Shown here: piece after piece, positions 7,501-12,902 of the stretch | Layout: each line of letters begins with the position of its first letter | Numbering within the stretch: the stretch's first letter is position 1 | DNA from: Burkholderia sp. | Lineage (GTDB): Bacteria > Pseudomonadota > Gammaproteobacteria > Burkholderiales > Burkholderiaceae | Reading direction: 5' to 3' | Assembly: GCA_028292565.1 (NCBI GenBank) | Contig: JAQGMD010000061.1 | Span: 1 to 13,703 of the forward strand | Length of the DNA: 13,703 nucleotides | Program-made: the position numbers and the translations under genes | The notes under the pieces: model-generated | Database searches by the model: none | Told to the model about the DNA's origin: nothing | The model's input: only the letters and a program-made list of their open reading frames with translations

Positions 7501-7956
7501 TTTCAAGTAGAAGGACGTATCGATTTTTCACTGCTCGACCCGTCGCTTATAAGCAGAGGGATCCGGGTCTATATTTGCGGATCCACTGGCGTTGTGCAGT
7601 CTACAAAGAGAGCCCTGAGATCACTTGGGGTTCCAAAGCACGATATCTTTAGCGAACTCTTCGTTTCCGAGACTGCTCCCGAGCTGAATCTTGATGCAAG
7701 CCTCACTTTTCCCGTCAAATTTAAACGCAGCGGAAAGCAGGTCGAATGGCGCCCGAGCGACGGCACGCTGCTGAGTCTCGCCGAAAAACATGGCATCCAG
7801 GCTCCCAGCGGCTGCCGAGTAGGCCAGTGTGAGAGTTGTCTCGTCACCGTAATCTCAGGAAAGGTCAGGCATCTACATGGGCAAGAACCGGAAGAAGCGT
7901 CAACTGTGTTAACTTGCCAAGCCATTCCGGAAGGATCGGTCTCGTTAGATTTATGA
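4552..7956 (+). CDS. Molybdopterin oxidoreductase fused to a flavin/[2Fe-2S] NAD(P)H reductase
   Basis: One 1134-residue chain carries a complete DMSO-reductase-family molybdoenzyme and its electron supply. The N-terminus has a [4Fe-4S] motif: Cys8, Cys11, Cys15 and Cys42, the last in CLKGKGG. The MopB domain follows, with Cys141 (DICNW) at the expected molybdenum-ligand position, and a dinucleotide-binding C-terminal domain at about 651-780. A reductase begins at about 789: RAYSLIG (flavin site, 843-849), ATGIGITP (NAD(P) site, 913-920), YICGS (1007-1011), and a plant-type [2Fe-2S] centre with Cys1088, Cys1093, Cys1096 and Cys1122. NAD(P)H electrons would pass flavin to 2Fe-2S to 4Fe-4S to Mo. 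There is no signal peptide, so it acts in the cytoplasm. The start at 4552 is preferred because GGAAGGTGG (4536-4544) precedes it; the in-frame ATG at 4534 has no ribosome site and would add six residues. The substrate is unknown. An assimilatory-nitrate-reductase-like role is possible, but pairing with a carboxylate-binding protein points to an organic (perhaps aromatic or N-heterocyclic) substrate. Confidence 0.9.
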   Translation: MREIRGFCTLCRSQCGTVNLVEGDRLVEVKPDPQHPTGAAVCLKGKGGPEMIAADNRLLYPMKRTRPKSDPDPGWARISWEEALEITASRLREIREQSGPESVAFAVTTKSGTPIADSIEWIDRFVRVFGSPNVAGAVDICNWHKDNAHKFTFGVGTPPADYANADLIILWGHNPTSTWLAQSEAIAKGRNRGAALIVVDPRATPLAQSADVWLQVRPGTDAALALGLSRLIIESGAQDHEFIRQWTNAPLLVDKVSGRFLRAEEICSDAPAGFVIWDGSEGRPVAYDTARRIDGRIATTCALRGEFEVLDLSGQTRCCAPAFELYAEACKPWTPEAVEAVTGVLAARLEDAAALISHHRKIAYHAWNGVGQGPNATQIERSIATLYALRGCFDDVGGNRIYAKQPINKVDALSLISKEQLQKALGIQERPLGPAAEGRVKPIDVYRAMITGKPYKIRAFVGFGTNHLMTQTDVEEIRAGLEACEFHVHCDMTDTPTAAYADVILPICMPWERESLRVGFEISEAAENFIQLRPAMVPPRGESRSDLDVVFDLACRLGMKEQFFNGRVEAGWNHMLAPLGISVEDLRRTNGGISRPLKHTTRKYAQEAGDGRAVGFATETRRVEFYSELLFRAGYSPLPEHRDYRDCDPAFPLLLTSMKNGYFCHSEHRDVPSLRKRSPFPQLFMHPSLAIEKRIAEGDWVAVRSRAGKTSFRAKYDSSLQADVMAADFGFWEGNDALGIPGAAVTGRGNSNFNALVSASLRDPISGSTNHKAVECAIELDLWHGAPRWNGFRRMRVSELHWETEHALRIVVQSESTDLPNYLPGQYVKIRVPEPGANAAIVRAYSLIGKADMHGRRSYAFCVGRDTVRSDVPGKMSSHLHSTLKVGDLLEVQAPNGIFTIPTKSKRPVLLIATGIGITPFIGYLESLLEHGVNQEVVLFYGNRNSSQHAFKQRLVEIQNSLPGLQIINFYSRPLLQDVTGFDFQVEGRIDFSLLDPSLISRGIRVYICGSTGVVQSTKRALRSLGVPKHDIFSELFVSETAPELNLDASLTFPVKFKRSGKQVEWRPSDGTLLSLAEKHGIQAPSGCRVGQCESCLVTVISGKVRHLHGQEPEEASTVLTCQAIPEGSVSLDL

Positions 7957-8242
7957 CGGCTTGCGGATTTGAATGACACCGTAATCGTTAGCACCCTCCG
8001 CGGTGGATCAGGCATGGGGCGTTATCTGGAAAACATGCTGGGTTTCAGTGACGCCCTTGTCGGCCCCTGTGTCACTTTAGTCGGTCATATTCCCGCTCCC
8101 ATGGCTTCCGCGAATACCTTCAAGGGAAATAGTACGGCTTCCGTTAGGACACGGAAGCAATCCATGGTCTCACAAGTCACCGGCTCTATCAGATTGCCAG
8201 AGCTGAATGGCGACGGATTCGGATTTGGCGGCTTTGGATTCT
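7957..8242. other. Unassigned stretch between the fusion gene and the IS630 fragment
   Basis: A plus-strand frame is open from 7969 to 8655, but its right half runs antisense to the IS630 transposase fragment, so the full open frame is not accepted as a gene. The first part (about 7969-8160; contains SGMGRYLENMLGF and HIPAPMASANTF) could not be matched to a family from memory. Minus-strand frames in the same part contain stops. No terminator hairpin is evident after the stop at 7956. Confidence 0.4.
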
Positions 8243-8549
8243 GTTCCGAAACGATTCATGATGGAATTGACTTCGTTGAGCAGCTCGGCTCCCTTCAGGC
8301 TAACGCACCGACGCCAAAAATATTTAGCGTGCTTCCACAAGATTTCAATTCGATTGAGCTCTGGGCTGTAGGGTGGCAAGTAATACAGGTACAAGTTTCG
8401 GTAGGCCCATTGTTGGCGTTTGCTTTCCATAACCTCGCCTTTGTGAATGGCGGCGTTGTCAATCACCACAATGCAAGGAACAGGGTGAGGCTGTTCGCTC
8501 AGGCGGTCGAAGAAAGCGATCACGTCATCGCGAACAGTCGGCCGCTGCT
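8170..8549 (-). pseudogene. IS630-family transposase, C-terminal fragment
   Basis: The minus strand encodes the C-terminal half of an IS630/Tc1-mariner-type DDE transposase: RPTVRDDVIAFFDRL, then VVIDNAAIHKGEV (the second catalytic Asp), YYLPPYSPELNRIEILWKHA (the last catalytic acidic residue in the PEL-NRIE segment) and KYFWRR. Upstream the frame meets a stop at 8566-8568, and no N-terminal helix-turn-helix or first Asp was found, so at least half the protein is missing. Past FGTE (about 8243) the tail, ending in SDRAGDL, no longer looks like the family and may be read-through into unrelated DNA. A GTG at 8521-8523 is an incidental internal start. No terminal inverted repeats were identified. 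It is a dead remnant. Confidence 0.85.
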
Positions 8550-8620
8550 GGGCAACCCGGGAGTGTCAGTTTTTTTGTGTGCCGGGCCTCGGAGACTTTT
8601 CCACGGCGTCGCTCGCTGCC

Positions 8621-8644
8621 CCCTCCGAGTGGCATTTCGGAGGG
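8621..8644. repeat. Hairpin with an 8-base perfect stem
   Basis: CCCTCCGA (8621-8628) pairs with TCGGAGGG (8637-8644) across an 8-base loop. No T-run follows on either strand, so intrinsic termination is not supported. It lies between two gene remnants and may be part of a lost element end. Confidence 0.5.
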
Positions 8645-8665
8645 AACGTGTCTAAAACAGGTCTA

Positions 8666-8675
8666 ACCGGTCGGT
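8666..8675. promoter_or_regulatory. Possible TetR-type operator half-sites, ACCGGTCGGT
   Basis: ACCG-GT-CGGT is an inverted repeat of the type seen in TetR-family operators. A related copy with one extra base, ACCGGTTCGGT, lies at 8785-8795, inside the DUF4238 remnant. No regulator gene of this type is in the window, so a chance match is quite possible. Confidence 0.2.
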
Positions 8676-8748
8676 CAAGCGGGCGCCAACATGCTACGGA
8701 TGTTGAAGTCCTCCATTCCCCGCGCTCCGGCAGCGCTTCCCGCCAGCG

Positions 8749-9415
8749 TTAATCGACCCCGAACGTCTGCTCTTCAATTGTCCGACCGGTTCGGTCGTCT
8801 GCGGTATTTCCCCTTATCGTTTGAACTACCGCCGTATGTCTCGACTTTGGTCGGATTGACTCAACTTGTAAATAGTGCTCCTGAACAATCTCCGCGTGCG
8901 ACGCATCTTGCATGTATACATTTGCACTACATTGAAGAAATTTGATGCTGATTGAGCGCCATTACGTCTCGCTCGCTCTTTACCTGAACGATGCCGCCTT
9001 CATGAGGCACGCTGTAAACGTCGCCGTCGTATCCTAAAAACAGAAGGTGAGGGGTGAGTGGCAAGAGTGCTAATACGCCAGCTGACCCGAGGCCGAAGGA
9101 TAGGCCCAGTGTTCGACTGTTCTTTAGCTGCCATTTGTTTGTTAAAACGGCCGGGTTGTCAGAAGTGATGAAAGGTAAGTCAATCTTGTTTTTTAGAAGA
9201 CAGAGCTTCAGGTCGTCAATTACATGCATTGAGCTCGCGAATGCCCTCATTGCGATCTGAACGGCCTCTTTTATGCCAATTGAAAATTCGCCCGGCGGAA
9301 GGTCTGCAAGCGTTCTGGTTGATTCGCTCATTTCAACAGCTCGCTTTGCAGCGGCTTCAGTGCGAAGGGCTTTTGACGCAGTAGTAATAGCCTTGCAGAG
9401 TGGGGGCTTCGTACC
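8749..9415 (-). pseudogene. DUF4238-like protein, N-terminally truncated and frameshifted
   Basis: The minus strand encodes a DUF4238-like protein of unknown function. One frame, open from 9484 to 8927, includes LPFITSDNPAVLTNK and LALLPLTPHLLFLGYDGDVY, hallmarks of the family, and reaches ALNQHQ before going off-frame and stopping. From about 8940 the next frame continues with the expected C-terminal tail (ANVYMQDASHAEIVQ, YLQVESIRPKSRHTAVV) to a TAA at 8749-8751. One extra A in the AAA/TTT run at about 8938-8943 explains the break. At the other end the family-like sequence begins only at about 9390-9415; the usual N-terminal part (about 100 residues with an RQHYVPQ-like start) is absent, and iclR begins almost at once. 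The first codons of the open frame (9484-9416) overlap the iclR 3' end and are not DUF4238. Loss of the N-terminus makes this a remnant whatever the status of the frameshift. Confidence 0.7.
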
Positions 9416-9443
9416 TCCCTCCACAAGGCTGTCGAGAGAAAAC

Positions 9444-10193
9444 CTACCGTACCGGCGAAACTTGCAGCTCGTTCTCCGCAACATGCAGCGCCGCTTGCAG
9501 TTGCGTCGTAGCTCCCCCGAATTTGAAGGTCAAATCCAGGGCCGAGCGAATCACCTGTACGCGCATTTGCGTGATTTTCTCATCGGTGAAGCGGCTAGCA
9601 GGACCGGTAATCGCGAGGGCGCCGATACAGCGGCCGCCTGCCTCAAACACGGGCGCGGAAACTGCAGCAGTGTCCGGGCTGATCTCGCCGCGACTCAATG
9701 CGAAGCACGCTTCGCGGACCGCTTTCCACCGCACATCGTCAGGCGACGCGTCGAACGCGCTTAATACCTTTCCGGCGGCTCCATCTGGCAGCGGCAACAC
9801 GTCGCCCACACGCACGTGGTCGCGGATTTTTTGCGGCGAATCAACTCGATAAACGCAGACGCGAACGGCACCTTCCCGTACATTGAATGAAGCGCTTTCT
9901 TCCGTTTGCTCAACGAGTCGAGTCAGAATCGGATTAATCAGCTCGGGAGGGCGTATCCATCGCTGATAAATACCGCCCAAATACAAGGCGGCGGGACCGA
10001 CATGATAATTGCCGTCTGCCTGCTGTCCGACATAACCGAACCGTTCTAGCGTAACCAGCAGGCGCAGCAAGGTGCTCTTGTACAGGCCAGTTCGGCGCGA
10101 GATTTCCGCCAGCGGCAAGGACAAATCGGCTTCCGTGAACGCGGCGAGAATAGTTAAAGCGCGCTCCAGCGTCGCAACCCCTTTTTCTTCCAT
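9444..10193 (-). CDS. IclR-family transcriptional regulator
   Basis: The 249-residue protein has an N-terminal winged helix-turn-helix (about residues 8-60; recognition region LAEISRRTGLYKSTLLRLL at 28-46) and a C-terminal IclR effector-binding domain (about 75-240) that includes VGDVLPLPDGAAGKVLSAF and ALAITGPASRFTDE. Length and domain order are standard. The ATG at 10191-10193 is preceded by AGAGGA at a good distance. It is divergent from the aromatic monooxygenase operon across a 119-base gap holding a strong inverted repeat. IclR regulators of aromatic pathways usually bind a pathway compound and control the adjacent divergent operon, sometimes also themselves. It is the most likely pathway-specific regulator here; whether it activates or represses cannot be told. 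Confidence 0.95.
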   Translation of the reverse strand: MEEKGVATLERALTILAAFTEADLSLPLAEISRRTGLYKSTLLRLLVTLERFGYVGQQADGNYHVGPAALYLGGIYQRWIRPPELINPILTRLVEQTEESASFNVREGAVRVCVYRVDSPQKIRDHVRVGDVLPLPDGAAGKVLSAFDASPDDVRWKAVREACFALSRGEISPDTAAVSAPVFEAGGRCIGALAITGPASRFTDEKITQMRVQVIRSALDLTFKFGGATTQLQAALHVAENELQVSPVR

Positions 10194-10312
10194 TGAGTCC
10201 TCTTGACTGTGTAATTCTAATATTTTGCCATTTTTTCAAACGATCCGCTTGCAAACTTTTTTGGAATAGAATACTGTTCCGTTATCGCAGAACAATATTC
10301 TTTTGGAGAGAT
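10194..10312. promoter_or_regulatory. Divergent control region between iclR and the catabolic operon
   Basis: This 119-base A+T-rich gap separates two divergent start codons and must hold both promoters. It is sharply richer in A+T than the genes on either side. A possible -10 (TAGAAT, 10267-10272) overlaps the first arm of the inverted repeat. No clean -35/-10 pair with 16-18 base spacing was found for either direction, as is common for activator-dependent promoters. TTGGAGAG (10303-10310) is the ribosome site of the monooxygenase gene. Confidence 0.6.
10269..10300. promoter_or_regulatory. Probable IclR operator: 11-base inverted repeat
   Basis: GAATACTGTTC (10269-10279) and GAACAATATTC (10290-10300) are inverted copies matching at 10 of 11 positions across a 10-base spacer (CGTTATCGCA). 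The inner part, GTTC-N10-GAAC, resembles operators of IclR-family aromatic regulators such as PcaU/PobR. The repeat ends 12 bases before the monooxygenase start codon, so binding here could block transcription or RNA polymerase escape. Other copies further upstream were not found. Confidence 0.55.
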
Positions 10313-11986
10313 ATGAGTAATAAATATCTGGAAACCCCTGTTCTTATTGCAGGCGCCGGCCCTGTCGGGCTCGCGCTGAGCGCCGATTTGACGTCGCGCG
10401 GCATTCCCTCGATGGTGGTGGAAACCCGTACCGATGTCACCGCTCATCCCCGGGCGACGTTGCTCGGCTCGCGTTCGATGGAGTACTACCGCCGCTTGGG
10501 CCTGGATGAAACGATCCTGCGCTCGGGGCTACCGACGCAGTTCGGCTACGACGTGATCTTCTGTACGCGGCTGTCCGGCGGACACGTGCTGTACGAACAT
10601 CGCACCGCCTCCGCCGACCAGTACCTGCAAATGCACCGCGAGATGCGTTGCGATCTGCCCGAGTCCGCATGGACGCCCTACTTCAAGGTGCAGATCGGTC
10701 AGCAGGCGCTGGAACCGGTCGTGAAAAATTGGCTGCTCGAAAAGGGCAAGGCCGATTTGCGCTATGGCTGGGAGTTCGAGCGATTCGAACAGGATGCGGA
10801 CGGCGTGACGTCGGTGATCCGGCATATCGGCACCGATGAAAAGCTCACGGTGCGCTCGCGCTTTCTGGTCGGCTGCGACGGCGGCCGCAGCGCCGTGCGC
10901 ACGCAACTCGACATTCCATATACCGGCCGTGGCGCCATGCGGCGCAACGTGAGCTTCCTGTTTCGTTCGTCGGAATTCCTCAAGGTCGCCGCAGTCGGCC
11001 GCGCCAATCTCTACTTCATGTTCACGCCGGGTGGCTTCGGCGTGTTCACCAACATCAATGGTCGCGACCTCTGGAATTATCAACATTATCTGCTCGATGA
11101 CCACGAAGAAGATCCGTCGATCGACCCCGAATCCGAGATCCGTCATGCGATGGGCTGCGATTTCAAATTCGAGATCCTGCAGGTGATGCATTGGTCGCAC
11201 CATCAGTCGGTCGCAGACCGCTTCCGTGACGGCAACGTGTTCCTCGCCGGCGATTCGGCGCACCTATTCTGCCCGACGGGCGGCATTGGCATGAACACCG
11301 GTATCGCGGATGCCTTCGATCTCGGCTGGAAGCTCGGCGCGGTGCTTAACGGCTGGGGCGGCGAGGGCTTGCTCGACAGCTATGAATGGGAGCGCCGTCC
11401 GATCGCCTTCCGCAACACGCTCGCCGCCGCGTCGAATGCCGACCGCATAGATTCGATGATGAAGACCACGCCCGCGCTGATCGAAGAGAATTCGCCGGAA
11501 GCCGGATCGCTGCGCGCAGTGTTCGCGAAACGGCTGCGGTGGCTGTCGAAGCAGTTCAACACGGCGGGACTGCATCTTGGCTACCGCTATGCCGAATCGC
11601 CGATCATTGTCGCCGACGGGTCCGCCGAACCGCCGGATGATGCGCGCGTCGTGGTGCAGTCGACTTGGCCAGGTTGCCGCGCACCGCACATCTGGCTCGA
11701 GCCCGGTAAGTCCACGCTGGATTTGTTCGACGGCCAGACTTATGTGCTGGTGCAGACCGGCGACGGCGTCAATGATACACAGGGCGCGCGTGCATTCGAG
11801 GAGGAGGCACGTCGGCAATCGATCCCGTTGCGCAGCGTTCGGCTCCACGATGCGCGCGTCGCCGCGTTATATGAGCGACCCCTGGTACTGGTTCGTCCGG
11901 ACGGTCACGTTTGCTGGCGTGGCAACAAGGCGCCAGCCGATGTCACCGAGGTACTTCGCACCGTAAGCGGCAATCAGAACAAATAA
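10313..11986 (+). CDS. FAD-dependent aromatic monooxygenase (PheA/TfdB family)
   Basis: The 557-residue protein is a class A flavoprotein hydroxylase using FAD and NAD(P)H to add one oxygen atom to an aromatic ring. It shows the Rossmann GAGPVG at residues 14-19 with Glu37 ending the fold, the DG motif (Cys188-Asp189-Gly190, then GRSAVR), and the GD motif GDSAHLFCPTGGIGMN from 313. After about 400 there is a thioredoxin-like C-terminal domain as in phenol hydroxylase, TfdB and MhpA; total length fits. The ATG at 10313 is chosen for TTGGAGAG just upstream; the frame is open back to 10193 but that part lies in the promoter region. It is the first gene of an operon with a FAH-family hydrolase (12-base gap) and a gentisate-type dioxygenase. 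By context it probably makes a para- or ortho-dihydroxylated ring acid for cleavage. Exact substrate (a hydroxybenzoate, phenol or related acid) cannot be read from sequence. Confidence 0.93.
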   Translation: MSNKYLETPVLIAGAGPVGLALSADLTSRGIPSMVVETRTDVTAHPRATLLGSRSMEYYRRLGLDETILRSGLPTQFGYDVIFCTRLSGGHVLYEHRTASADQYLQMHREMRCDLPESAWTPYFKVQIGQQALEPVVKNWLLEKGKADLRYGWEFERFEQDADGVTSVIRHIGTDEKLTVRSRFLVGCDGGRSAVRTQLDIPYTGRGAMRRNVSFLFRSSEFLKVAAVGRANLYFMFTPGGFGVFTNINGRDLWNYQHYLLDDHEEDPSIDPESEIRHAMGCDFKFEILQVMHWSHHQSVADRFRDGNVFLAGDSAHLFCPTGGIGMNTGIADAFDLGWKLGAVLNGWGGEGLLDSYEWERRPIAFRNTLAAASNADRIDSMMKTTPALIEENSPEAGSLRAVFAKRLRWLSKQFNTAGLHLGYRYAESPIIVADGSAEPPDDARVVVQSTWPGCRAPHIWLEPGKSTLDLFDGQTYVLVQTGDGVNDTQGARAFEEEARRQSIPLRSVRLHDARVAALYERPLVLVRPDGHVCWRGNKAPADVTEVLRTVSGNQNK

Positions 11987-11998
11987 CAGGAGACAAGC

Positions 11999-12868
11999 AT
12001 GAAACTCGTTCGTTATAACGAAGGGCGGATCGGCGCGGTGGTGGCAGATCGCGTGATCGATCTCACGCAGGAGCTGGGCGTCGCGCCGGCGGAATGGCCG
12101 CCGGTGGGAATGCTGCGCGTAATTCGCGATTTCCCGGAAAAGCGCGCCGCGATCGAAAAGCGGCTCCAAGGCGGGGGCGGCACCCCGCTCGCAGAAGCGC
12201 GGCTGCAGACGCCGGTCGAGTGGCCCAACAAGCTAATCGCGTATCCGGTCAACTATGTCGACCATGCGACCGAAATGTCGTCGACCGGCTTCGCGAATGT
12301 GCAAGGCTTCTTCCTGAAGGCCAATTCATCGCTGATCGGTCCACACGACGCGATCGAGCTGCCGGCGCTGCCGGAGCGCTCGGTCCATCATGAATGTGAA
12401 CTGGCGATCATTATCGGCCGCGAAGGGCGAGAAATATCCGAAGCGGACGCGTACAAGCATATCTTCGGCTACGCGTGCCTAATGGACATCACGCTCCGCG
12501 GCAAGGAAGAGCGGGTGATGCGCAAGTCGTATGACACGTTCACCGTGGTCGGTCCTTGGATTACGACGGCCGACGAGGTCGGCGACCCGTCCGCCATCAA
12601 TCTGAAGCTGTGGGTGAACGACGAATTGCGCCAGGACGCGAACACGCGCGATTTGATCGTCGACATCCCGAAGATGGTGTCGCTCGCTTCGTCGGCGGCA
12701 ACGCTCTACCCCGGTGACATCATTGCGACCGGCACGCCCGCCGGCGTCGGCCCGATCAGCGACGGCGACAGGGTTGCGATCGAAATCGAACGCGTCGGCC
12801 GCATGGAGGTCCCGGTGCGCCAGGGCACGCGCGGACGCAACTTCGTATTCGATAGAAAAATTGCCTGA
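11999..12868 (+). CDS. Fumarylacetoacetate hydrolase family protein (likely acylpyruvate hydrolase)
   Basis: The 289-residue product has the FAH fold. NYVDHATEM at residues 85-93 holds the His89/Glu92 catalytic pair, and the metal-binding acids are Glu132 and Glu134 (HHECELAIIIG) and Asp163 (CLMDIT). The C-terminal signature GDIIATGTPAGVGP is present. It has an N-terminal FAH_N-type extension (about 1-75, KLVRYNEGRIGAVV), so it resembles the longer FAH-like proteins rather than the short (about 230-residue) fumarylpyruvate hydrolases. AGGAGA precedes the ATG. It sits between a ring hydroxylase and a ring-cleavage dioxygenase. With a gentisate-type dioxygenase, the product would be a maleyl- or fumarylpyruvate-like diketo acid, which this enzyme would hydrolyse. 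No glutathione-dependent isomerase is visible, so direct hydrolysis or a distant isomerase is implied. Isomerase or decarboxylase activity as in other FAH members is possible. Confidence 0.92.
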   Translation: MKLVRYNEGRIGAVVADRVIDLTQELGVAPAEWPPVGMLRVIRDFPEKRAAIEKRLQGGGGTPLAEARLQTPVEWPNKLIAYPVNYVDHATEMSSTGFANVQGFFLKANSSLIGPHDAIELPALPERSVHHECELAIIIGREGREISEADAYKHIFGYACLMDITLRGKEERVMRKSYDTFTVVGPWITTADEVGDPSAINLKLWVNDELRQDANTRDLIVDIPKMVSLASSAATLYPGDIIATGTPAGVGPISDGDRVAIEIERVGRMEVPVRQGTRGRNFVFDRKIA

Positions 12869-12902
12869 CCCAACTTAATAAAAGACAGAGAGGAGACCAT
12901 CG

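Noticed and set aside
7569..8015. 148-residue minus-strand open frame over the end of the fusion gene
   Set aside because: It is antisense to the [2Fe-2S] domain, has no ribosome site, and its composition is shadow-like.
10529..11263. 244-residue minus-strand open frame
   Set aside because: It is fully antisense to the monooxygenase, whose FAD motifs are unmistakable; long antisense frames are common in GC-rich genes.
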